From Candidatus Woesearchaeota archaeon (lineage in GTDB: Archaea; Nanobdellota; Nanobdellia; Woesearchaeales; ARS49), in assembly GCA_016203425.1 (NCBI GenBank), contig JACQMU010000042.1, positions 1 to 8,827 on the forward strand: a stretch of 8,827 bases of DNA. The letters run 5' to 3'. Numbering within the stretch: position 1 is the stretch's first letter; every line of letters begins with the position of its first letter. Below are positions 1 through 5,947 of the stretch, one piece after another. The translations under genes and the position numbers were made by a program. The notes below the pieces were generated by a model that saw only the letters and a program-made list of their open reading frames with translations, did not search any database and was not told where the DNA came from.

Positions 1-371
1 CAGTAGAAGACTGGGAAGTAAACGTATGCCAAAAATGGGGCGGAAGAACACAAGCAGAACAAGGAGAAACAACACCAACAACAACTGCATATGGTGAGAT
101 GACAGCAACACTGCAAGCAAGAAAAACAAAAACACTCAATGAAACACTATACGAAGTCACTTACTTTATTGAAACATACCGCATAACAACAAACTATGAC
201 ATAAAACTCGTCAACAAAAAAACAGGGGCAACACACACCATAACAACAGGCAACCTTGAAACAGGAAGCGGAACAACAGACTACTGGACACAATATCTTC
301 CAGAAGACTACACAGAAGTAGAGCTGACATATGCAAAAGGGCACATCAGCGCACCAATCATCAAGACGTGA
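1..371 (+). CDS. C-terminal part of a secreted or surface protein, beta-rich (partial, start outside window)
   Basis: The frame is open from base 3 and stops with TGA at 369-371, so this is the last 122 residues of a gene that begins upstream. Methionine codons inside it (the first at base 99) are not credible starts, because the frame continues unbroken to the window edge. The visible part is rich in Thr, Tyr and alternating polar/hydrophobic stretches. It has one Cys and no membrane segment, which fits an extracellular beta-sandwich domain. I do not recognise a family. The next gene starts 5 bases after the stop codon and encodes a membrane protein, followed by another surface protein, so the three probably form one operon for an envelope structure. 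The product is uncertain; that the frame is coding is well supported by codon use like its neighbours'. Confidence 0.75.
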   Translation, partial: VEDWEVNVCQKWGGRTQAEQGETTPTTTAYGEMTATLQARKTKTLNETLYEVTYFIETYRITTNYDIKLVNKKTGATHTITTGNLETGSGTTDYWTQYLPEDYTEVELTYAKGHISAPIIKT

Positions 372-375
372 AAAC

Positions 376-1122
376 ATGAACGAACTTGCAATACTGAAAG
401 AAAAAAGATTCTGGAAAGCAGCATTAATTAACACAACATTTATCATTATTTTTTTAACAGCAACCTTTGGCTACATGTTTCTGTTCAAGCAAACCACGCA
501 AAAAATGCAACAAACAGAATTCATGAAACTGACATTACAAAACGCAGAAGATGTTCTGAAACACAACAATGAAATCATTGCAACAACACCAGTCATCAAC
601 AAAATTTATGCAGAATGGACAATAGAAACACTTGCGTACGCAATCATTATTGCAACAGCATTTGCATTCTTCCACGGCAACACACTAAGCGTGCTGCACA
701 ACAACAAATGGCTCAACAAAAAAGAATTCAAACAATTTTTGGGCTTTAGTTTCAAATTCTTTGCACTGGCATTTGCTGTCCTTGTCGGGCTTATATTATT
801 CACAAAAACAAAAGCAATCCAGTTCACGCTCATCAGTGCGACAATTATATTTTACCTGCTATCACTCGCAATGAGCGCTGCAACAATAATTCACAAAACA
901 ACATTCATAAAAACACTTGCAAAAAATTCTGTGCTAAAAATCCTGCCAAGAACCATAATAAGCATGCTCGTGACCATCATTTTAATGACAATCACAGGAT
1001 ACTTATCAACAGCAATACTCAAACAACCAAAAATAGCCTTAGCCACCAACACAGCACTCATCATAATCTGGACAACATGGATGGCACAAACATCACTAAA
1101 ATGCACAAACACGCACAAATAA
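376..1122 (+). CDS. Six-helix integral membrane protein of unknown function
   Basis: This is a 248-residue protein. I chose the ATG at 376 over an in-frame ATG at 331, because 331 lies inside the preceding gene while 376 follows that gene's stop by 5 bases. Hydrophobic segments lie at about residues 15-37, 83-101, 123-143, 149-172, 190-212 and 218-238. A polar loop of about 45 residues separates the first two. A Lys-rich stretch at 111-120 (WLNKKEFKQ) suggests a cytoplasmic loop. No catalytic or transporter motif is visible and I do not recognise the family. Its end overlaps the start of the next gene by 22 bases, which suggests coupled translation. A role in anchoring, exporting or assembling the two flanking surface proteins is an inference from context only. 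Confidence 0.85.
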   Translation: MNELAILKEKRFWKAALINTTFIIIFLTATFGYMFLFKQTTQKMQQTEFMKLTLQNAEDVLKHNNEIIATTPVINKIYAEWTIETLAYAIIIATAFAFFHGNTLSVLHNNKWLNKKEFKQFLGFSFKFFALAFAVLVGLILFTKTKAIQFTLISATIIFYLLSLAMSAATIIHKTTFIKTLAKNSVLKILPRTIISMLVTIILMTITGYLSTAILKQPKIALATNTALIIIWTTWMAQTSLKCTNTHK

Positions 1123-3383
1123 CCCTCTACATACTAATCGGAATAGTCTTTCTGTTAGCCATTGGCACAGGCATCTATGTAACAACAAAAACAACACTAA
1201 AAACAACAATCATCCAGCCAGAAAGCAACATAAAAACATACATCACAGACTGCCTCACACTCACAAGTATAGACGCACTAAAAAAACTCGGCGAGCACGG
1301 CGGCTATATCGACCCAACAGACACGCAACTTAGCTTAAGAAAAAAATTCAATCTTAACGAAAACCCAACAGAAAGCGACGCACTATACCTCACACCAGAC
1401 AACGACCAGCCAGTCATTTACTGGTGGCATCTAAAAAGCAAAAACACGTGCAAAAACTGCGACCTAACAACAGAAAACACGCCAACACTTGAAGAAGAAA
1501 AAACACAAATCGAACAATACACACTGCAAGCGCTGCCAAAATGCCTAAACAATTTCGAACCATTCCTAAAACAAGGATATCACATAACAAAAGGCGACAA
1601 AAAAATAAGTGCGGCACTAGAAACAACTGTAAGAATCACACTCACAATGCCCACAATCATCAGCAGAGACGGAACTGAAACAAAAGAAACAACATTTGAA
1701 ACAATCATAGACATACCATTCAAACAAATTCACACGCTCGCAACAGAAATCATCAAAGACCTTGCATTAAAGCAACGGCTTGAAACACTATTCTTACACG
1801 CACTGGCATTTTATTCAGGGGTAGATGCAACAAAACTGCCGCCAATAAGCGAAATCACACACTCACCAACAACAGCAACATGGACAACACCTGCAGTTGA
1901 GCAAAATGTACAACAATTACTCGCCTCAATAATGCCCATGATACACATCAATGGCACAAACACAAAAAAACAGAAAAACACGCCAACAACACCATTTGCA
2001 AAAACACTGTACGACACATTCACATACAACCTGCCAAACACAGACACAACAGACTATGCAGTTGATTTCAGCCTGATAGACAACAAAATATACTTTGACA
2101 TAAACCCAAAAACACAAAACCAATTAATACCAGACACAGACAAAACATCATTCCCATTTGATTTAGCGCCACCATTCCAAACAAATTATTATGAATTCTT
2201 CTACGACATATCAGCACCAATACTCATAAGAATAAACACGCCAAACGCACTCAAAAAAACCGGCTACAACTTTTATGTGGCAACAGAACTAAACATCAGA
2301 AAAAACAAAAACCTCATCCAATACCACCTCGGCGAAGGCACAATACAACCATTGAACTCCAACAGCCTAAAACCAAGTGTCACAACAACAACAAATGAAT
2401 TTACAAAATGCACCCCTAAAGACGACAAAACATTCCTCTGCCAGCTTGACGGCAAAACATATCCTGAAATACGCGCCTGCAGCGAAAACTGCCGCAAGCA
2501 AACAACACAAAACACCATAACAGAAATCAACACAACATTCTTCTGCGACACAAACCAGCGCACAAGCGGCACAATCAAAATAACCGCAATAGACGCAACA
2601 GACAAAAAACCAGTAAGTGATGCGGCAATCAGCTATTACTGCGGCACACAACTCGCATGCCCAGCAGGCGCGACAAACTCACGAGGAATATTCAGGCAAA
2701 AAATGCCCACCTGCTACAACGGGCTTTTAAAAATAACACGCGACAAATATCACCCATTCACACAACCAATAACAACAGAAACAGACAAGCGCATGGACGT
2801 TACAGCAGAAATAATGCAAATAAAAACAATCCCCACAACAATCAGAAAAGCAGAAGTCCAAATAAACCCTGAAAGCATTAGAACATGCTGCACTTACTCA
2901 TCACTAAACAGATTTGAAAAAATAACACTAAACCTAAAACGCATACCACAACAACCATGGGAAGCACCATTCAACACACAAGCAATATACGAACCAAACA
3001 ACCCAATGCCAACAATCAACCTCATCCCAGGAAATTACGAAATTCAAGCAACAATCATAGACGATTTGGGCTTTGTAATACCCAAAAAATGCAAACGAAT
3101 AGACCTGACAACCTACATGCCAGATGAAGACAAAATCTTCAAGCCAGCAACACTAACAGGGCTCATAATAAACAACGAAACAGGATACTGGAAAATAGAC
3201 AGCACAACACTTGCAAAAACAGAAAAAATAGATTTCACCGCCATAAAAATACCAACACCAACATGCATTGATGAAAACTGCATAACACCACCCTGCGCAG
3301 GGCTTGGCGAACTTGGCAAAACAAAAGAATACACAAAACAATTCTTAGACAAAATATGGCCGAGAATAATTCTAAAAAGCTGA
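1101..3383 (+). CDS. Large membrane-anchored surface protein with class III-like N-terminus and carboxypeptidase-regulatory-like domain (protein A)
   Basis: This is a 760-residue protein. I chose ATG 1101 over ATG 1077 because it gives a short basic start (MHKHAQITLYILIG) like that of its paralogue at 6690. Residues 8-27 form one hydrophobic helix. The A-Q-I-T junction resembles the class III prepilin-peptidase site (usually G-Q), so the protein may be processed or simply anchored. Landmarks are GGYID (67-71), YWWHLK (107-112) followed by paired cysteines (117, 120), CLNNF (148-152), FYDIS (367-371) and a beta domain at about 480-560. That beta domain follows the carboxypeptidase-regulatory pattern (G..I...D...KPVSDA..., then MPTC, then DKYHPF). 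A Cys-rich insert at 437-464 is missing from the paralogue. Many cysteines are shared with protein B, so disulfides outside the cell are likely. The protein is Thr/Asn/Lys-rich. No enzyme motif is seen; an adhesion or envelope role is inferred. Confidence 0.85.
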   Translation: MHKHAQITLYILIGIVFLLAIGTGIYVTTKTTLKTTIIQPESNIKTYITDCLTLTSIDALKKLGEHGGYIDPTDTQLSLRKKFNLNENPTESDALYLTPDNDQPVIYWWHLKSKNTCKNCDLTTENTPTLEEEKTQIEQYTLQALPKCLNNFEPFLKQGYHITKGDKKISAALETTVRITLTMPTIISRDGTETKETTFETIIDIPFKQIHTLATEIIKDLALKQRLETLFLHALAFYSGVDATKLPPISEITHSPTTATWTTPAVEQNVQQLLASIMPMIHINGTNTKKQKNTPTTPFAKTLYDTFTYNLPNTDTTDYAVDFSLIDNKIYFDINPKTQNQLIPDTDKTSFPFDLAPPFQTNYYEFFYDISAPILIRINTPNALKKTGYNFYVATELNIRKNKNLIQYHLGEGTIQPLNSNSLKPSVTTTTNEFTKCTPKDDKTFLCQLDGKTYPEIRACSENCRKQTTQNTITEINTTFFCDTNQRTSGTIKITAIDATDKKPVSDAAISYYCGTQLACPAGATNSRGIFRQKMPTCYNGLLKITRDKYHPFTQPITTETDKRMDVTAEIMQIKTIPTTIRKAEVQINPESIRTCCTYSSLNRFEKITLNLKRIPQQPWEAPFNTQAIYEPNNPMPTINLIPGNYEIQATIIDDLGFVIPKKCKRIDLTTYMPDEDKIFKPATLTGLIINNETGYWKIDSTTLAKTEKIDFTAIKIPTPTCIDENCITPPCAGLGELGKTKEYTKQFLDKIWPRIILKS

Positions 3384-3384
3384 T

Positions 3385-3474
3385 ATAGATAACTGCGAAA
3401 CTTATAGCACATTAGTCACAGTTATCTATCTACTGAACTGCGTTATCATGCTGTGCTATAACTAACGCAGTTCA
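3385..3474. repeat. Two adjacent hairpins with complementary loops (kissing-loop or two-state element)
   Basis: Directly after protein A, 3385-3395 (ATAGATAACTG) pairs with 3419-3429, an 11-base perfect inverted repeat. Then 3434-3445 (TGAACTGCGTTA) pairs with 3463-3474, a 12-base perfect inverted repeat. The loop of the first contains 3402-3410 (TTATAGCAC) and the loop of the second contains its exact reverse complement at 3453-3461. An alternative fold joins 3391-3397 with 3466-3472 and 3402-3410 with 3453-3461, giving 16 pairs around a 4x4 internal loop. So two folds compete: two hairpins that could kiss, or one long stem. It could be a 3' UTR structure of the upstream operon, a protein-binding site, or part of a mobile element. 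Confidence 0.7.
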
Positions 3475-3487
3475 CTATAACAAAATG

Positions 3488-3597
3488 CGCCGACGGTGGC
3501 TGTGCGACGGTCGTGACTCCTCACTACCTGATGTCGTCACGCCCTACGCAGTACTCCGAAGGAGCCTACCCTCCCTGCGCCGCACGCCACGTCGGCG
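3488..3597 (+). ncRNA. Putative structured RNA, 110-base three-way junction, copy 1
   Basis: A GC-rich island in A/C-rich surroundings. The closing stem P1 is 3488-3495 with 3590-3597, then 3497-3500 with 3586-3589, then 3502-3506 with 3581-3585: 17 pairs with single-base bulges at 3496 and 3501. Hairpin P2 is 3509-3510 and 3512-3517 with 3536-3541 and 3543-3544, around a T/C mismatch. Hairpin P3 is 3547-3551 with 3575-3579 enclosing CTCC-GAA-GGAG (3554-3564). The same layout, length and junction bases recur at 6505-6614 with compensatory stem changes. It lies upstream of the TATA box of the methionine synthase operon, so it is not in that mRNA leader. It may be an independent RNA (a weak CTATAA at 3456-3461 sits about 26 bases before its 5' end), a 3' UTR structure, or a DNA hairpin. 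The strand is assumed. A short stem, 3596-3601 with 3639-3644, could compete with the end of P1. I do not recognise a known family. Confidence 0.65.
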
Positions 3598-3663
3598 ATA
3601 GAAACCTTGAAAGTCACAAAAGTTCCTGTGTTCACTTCCTATCGGAATAAATGCTGTACAAAC

Positions 3664-3672
3664 TTTTATAAA
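3664..3672 (+). promoter_or_regulatory. TATA box of the methionine synthase operon
   Basis: TTTTATAAA is centred 28 bases before the ATG at 3696. This is the usual archaeal TBP-site distance to the transcription start, so the mRNA would be leaderless or nearly so. No Shine-Dalgarno precedes the ATG, which agrees. Confidence 0.75.
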
Positions 3673-3695
3673 CAAAGAATTAATTTCAAACAGCA

Positions 3696-4664
3696 ATGAA
3701 AACAACAATCAACGGGCCATACCCGCGAATTGGCTCTGAACTCACACAAAAATTACGGGAAGAAACAGGTGCAGAAGAAACACACCCAACAATCCTGCAA
3801 CACCTTCAAAACGACGTCACAAAAGAATTAGTGCGAGAACTTGTTACAGCAGGAATAGACCTTCCAAACGACGGGCTTGTGTACGCAAACGACGAACTCA
3901 GCTGGCCATTAGAAAACACAGATGGCATAACCTTTGGCGGAATGCACAAAACACTCCACACAAACATCATCCACAGACACATCATCTGCACAGGAGAAAT
4001 CAAGCAAAAACACTTCATAAACCCGCTCCATACAACAGCAGTTACAGAACATTCTGTAAAATTGGAGCTGCCAGGACCATACACACTTGCGTGCCACACA
4101 GAAATTGGAAAAACCGCACCGTACAAAAACATTGAAGAAATAGCACACGCATACGCAGAATTTTATCGCGGCGTATTACTAAGCAGAAAAAAAGAAGACT
4201 TTGTGCAATTCAACGAACCATCAATCATAGCATACAAAAGAGAACACCCCAATCTTGAGATGCTTCCAGAACTTTATCAAAACATGCTACACAAAACAAA
4301 AGCACAAACAGCAATCTGGACATCCAGCGGACACTACACAAGACAAACAATTGACCTTTTATTCTCACTGCCAGTTGACACAATCGGGATTGATTTTGTA
4401 TGGGACCAAAATGTTGAAACACTACTCAAAAAAATATCAACAGACAAAAACATCGGCTTCGGCATTGTTGATTCAGGAGACACAGGATGGTGCGGACAAG
4501 ATGATAAAAACTCAATTGTAAAAACATTACGCTCATTTGCAGGCTACACATACTTAAGCAAAGCACTTGTTGCACCAAATGCAACACTCGAACACCTGCC
4601 AAGAAATTACGCACAACAAAAAATAAAACTCTTACGGCAAATCGCAGATGAGGTGAATAAATGA
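3696..4664 (+). CDS. MetE-like methionine synthase component, zinc-ligand-free barrel
   Basis: This is a 322-residue protein of the cobalamin-independent methionine synthase (MetE) barrel family. It starts with GPYPRIG (7-13), like the N-terminal barrel of bacterial MetE (GFPRIG). Other family marks are ELPGPYTL (124-131), FNEPSII (172-178, where the active barrel has DEPA), GIDF (231-234) and a late APNATLEHLP (293-302). Where catalytic barrels have His-x-Cys it has Trp-Thr-Ser (208-210), and where they have Asp-Cys-Gly it has Pro-Asn-Ala. The zinc site is therefore absent and it is unlikely to activate homocysteine by itself. Its stop overlaps the next gene's start (ATGA), so equimolar synthesis and a split-MetE complex are likely. 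Bacterial MetE is a two-barrel protein whose N-terminal barrel has lost its zinc. The partnership with the next gene is inferred from overlap and family knowledge. Confidence 0.85.
   Translation: MKTTINGPYPRIGSELTQKLREETGAEETHPTILQHLQNDVTKELVRELVTAGIDLPNDGLVYANDELSWPLENTDGITFGGMHKTLHTNIIHRHIICTGEIKQKHFINPLHTTAVTEHSVKLELPGPYTLACHTEIGKTAPYKNIEEIAHAYAEFYRGVLLSRKKEDFVQFNEPSIIAYKREHPNLEMLPELYQNMLHKTKAQTAIWTSSGHYTRQTIDLLFSLPVDTIGIDFVWDQNVETLLKKISTDKNIGFGIVDSGDTGWCGQDDKNSIVKTLRSFAGYTYLSKALVAPNATLEHLPRNYAQQKIKLLRQIADEVNK
4650..4656 (+). promoter_or_regulatory. Strong Shine-Dalgarno for the second methionine synthase gene
   Basis: GAGGTGA ends 4 bases before ATG 4661 and lies inside the end of the preceding gene. 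It matches the archaeal anti-Shine-Dalgarno and supports the ATG at 4661. No other start in the window has such a site, as expected when first genes are leaderless and downstream genes use ribosome binding sites. Confidence 0.8.
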
Positions 4665-5638
4665 CTTTGCCTTTATTACCAACAAGCGGCGTAGGCTCAT
4701 GGCCGAAGAAAAAAAGAGGGCAAAAAGGCAATCTGGATGCTGTGAGCAAAAAAGAAACTGCAGAATTCATCAAAAACCAAGAACAGCTCGGCATAGACAT
4801 ACTGGTAGATGGAGAATTCTACAGAGGAGACATGGCAACAGATTATGGACGGGCTTTAGCCTTGCCGATTGCAGACTGGACACGCTCATACGGCAACAGA
4901 TTCTGGAAAAAACCAATAGTTGACCGACAGTTAATCGCAAAAGAAGCACTCCAAACAGAACCATACATTTACGCACAAAGCTTGACCACCCACCCTGTCA
5001 AAGGGATGCTCACAGGCCCAACAACACTTGCAAACTGGTCACTGCACACATATTACAGAAAACGAGAAGACAGAGTTTTTGCATATGCAGATGTTGTAAA
5101 TTTTGAAGCAAAAGAACTTGAAAAAGCAGGAGCAAAATACATCCAAATAGACGAACCCGCAATAGGTGAGTACCACTGGGAAGCAGAGCTTTTCAACGAA
5201 GGATTACGACGAGCGCGCGAAGGAATAACTGCGTATATTATAACGCACATTTGTTATGGTGATTTTAAATTAGTTTATCCAAGATTAAAAAATTTGTCAG
5301 TTGATCAAATAGATATTGAACTGGCAAATGATTTAGACAGACCAGAACAATCAGAACTCATCACACAAATGAAAAAAGACCCGCTCACACAATACAAAGA
5401 CGTTGCTGTCGGCGTCATAGACATAAGGCCAGACGTGCCAGTTGAAGATGTCGACACAGTTACCAGAAGAATCAAAACAACCATTGATATTCTTGGGCCA
5501 ACACCAGACTTATTACAAAGGATATGGATAAAACCAGACTGCGGATTCAGAACACACAAAAACCCAACAACAGCATACGCAAAAATGAAAGTCATGATGG
5601 ACGCAGTCAAAAAAGTCCGCGAACAATATGTTCTTTAA
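4661..5638 (+). CDS. metE: Methionine synthase, zinc-containing catalytic barrel (core MetE type)
   Basis: A 325-residue cytosolic enzyme equivalent to the C-terminal catalytic barrel of bacterial MetE. It transfers a methyl group to homocysteine to make methionine. All four zinc ligands of the family are recognisable: His196 and Cys198 (THICYG), Glu220 (DIEL) and Cys294 (KPDCGF). Other marks are TSGVGSWP (8-15), DGEFYRGDM (50-58, MetE HGEPERNDM), IDEPA (163-167) and GVIDIRPD (251-258, MetE GVYDIHSP). At half the length of bacterial MetE it matches archaeal and 'core' MetE proteins. Some of those take the methyl group from methylcobalamin or a corrinoid protein rather than folate, so the donor cannot be told from sequence. 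It overlaps the zinc-less partner gene by 4 bases. Codons at 5228-5335, covering three of the four ligands, are T-ending, unlike the rest of the gene. Confidence 0.92.
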   Translation: MTLPLLPTSGVGSWPKKKRGQKGNLDAVSKKETAEFIKNQEQLGIDILVDGEFYRGDMATDYGRALALPIADWTRSYGNRFWKKPIVDRQLIAKEALQTEPYIYAQSLTTHPVKGMLTGPTTLANWSLHTYYRKREDRVFAYADVVNFEAKELEKAGAKYIQIDEPAIGEYHWEAELFNEGLRRAREGITAYIITHICYGDFKLVYPRLKNLSVDQIDIELANDLDRPEQSELITQMKKDPLTQYKDVAVGVIDIRPDVPVEDVDTVTRRIKTTIDILGPTPDLLQRIWIKPDCGFRTHKNPTTAYAKMKVMMDAVKKVREQYVL

Positions 5639-5641
5639 CAC

Positions 5642-5669
5642 GCGAGCCGAGCGCAGCGAGGCGAGCGCT
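5642..5669. repeat. GC-rich 14-base tandem repeat
   Basis: Two copies of a 14-base unit lie at 5642-5655 and 5656-5669, with 12 of 14 bases identical (GCGAGCCGAGCGCA and GCGAGGCGAGCGCT). The stretch also contains a 5-base inverted repeat (5650-5654 with 5665-5669), followed by CTTT-GCG-AAAG at 5668-5678. It sits 3 bases after the metE stop and just before the next gene's TATA box, so it could be a terminator-like 3' structure or a spreading low-complexity repeat. Confidence 0.6.
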
Positions 5670-5678
5670 TTGCGAAAG

Positions 5679-5687
5679 ATATTTATT
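5679..5687 (+). promoter_or_regulatory. TATA box of the antitoxin-like gene
   Basis: ATATTTATT is centred about 27 bases before ATG 5710, consistent with a leaderless transcript. Confidence 0.55.
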
Positions 5688-5709
5688 CATTAACTAAAAT
5701 AATAGTCAT

Positions 5710-5901
5710 ATGCCAAAACAAAAACTCAGTGATTTAGCCGGAACTTGGATATTGGGTGACCGAGAAGCAGAAGAGTTTATGAAAAAATTGAGAACTAATT
5801 GGAAAAATTTTGGCGGACATAATCGCGGTAATAGATTGTTTGGCAGTCTATCAGGCGGGAGAAAATCACCACAACAACTTAAAGACAAAGCACGCGAATG
5901 A
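5710..5901 (+). CDS. Small VapB-like antitoxin, apparently without a toxin gene
   Basis: A 63-residue protein. Residues 5-35 (LSDLAGTWILGD, then REAEEFMKKLRTNWKNF) resemble the toxin-binding C-terminal segment of archaeal VapB antitoxins: 'LAG-W', an acidic helix with E-A-E-E, then Lys/Arg residues and W..W/F. Typical VapBs have a DNA-binding N-terminus, which is absent here, and end soon after this segment. Here a further 27 basic, Gly-rich residues follow (HNRGNRLFGSLSGGRK). No complete PIN-domain VapC is seen on either side. In the +1 frame at 5810-5863 a short PIN-like start (IIAVIDCLAV) is readable, so the extra tail may be where a lost toxin gene was truncated. Codons are T-ending (GAT, AAT, TTG, CAT), unlike its A/C-biased neighbours, which suggests a different origin. 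The VapB link is from remembered motif only. Confidence 0.6.
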   Translation: MPKQKLSDLAGTWILGDREAEEFMKKLRTNWKNFGGHNRGNRLFGSLSGGRKSPQQLKDKARE

Positions 5902-5918
5902 TGGCACTAACAAAAAAA

Positions 5919-5925
5919 TTATAAA
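5919..5925 (+). promoter_or_regulatory. TATA box of the 173-residue protein gene
   Basis: TTATAAA, preceded by an A tract, is centred 26 bases before ATG 5948. This decides the start: in-frame codons further upstream (to TTG 5810) would be outside the transcript. Confidence 0.7.
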
Positions 5926-5947
5926 CAACAAGCGCGAACAACACCAT

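Noticed and set aside
1077..1100. Alternative start of protein A at ATG 1077
   Set aside because: It would add eight polar residues before the class III-like N-terminus, which the paralogue does not have; no ribosome binding site supports it.
1811..2651. Antisense open frames rich in Cys, Val and Phe
   Set aside because: They are complements of A/C-biased codons in the large plus-strand genes, with no promoter or plausible protein composition.
3488..3597. Known riboswitch (cobalamin or SAM) controlling methionine synthase
   Set aside because: The conserved boxes of those switches are not visible, the element ends before the operon's TATA box, and a second copy precedes an unrelated gene.
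3527..3606. Hammerhead ribozyme, from CTGATG at 3528-3533 and GAAAC at 3601-3605
   Set aside because: The core should read CUGANGA; here it is CTGATGT inside the P2 loop. The pieces are not joined by the required stems and copy 2 lacks both.
5810..5947. N-terminal extension of the 173-residue protein to TTG 5810
   Set aside because: The TATA box at 5919-5925 places transcription at ATG 5948; the extension overlaps the antitoxin-like gene and is compositionally poor.
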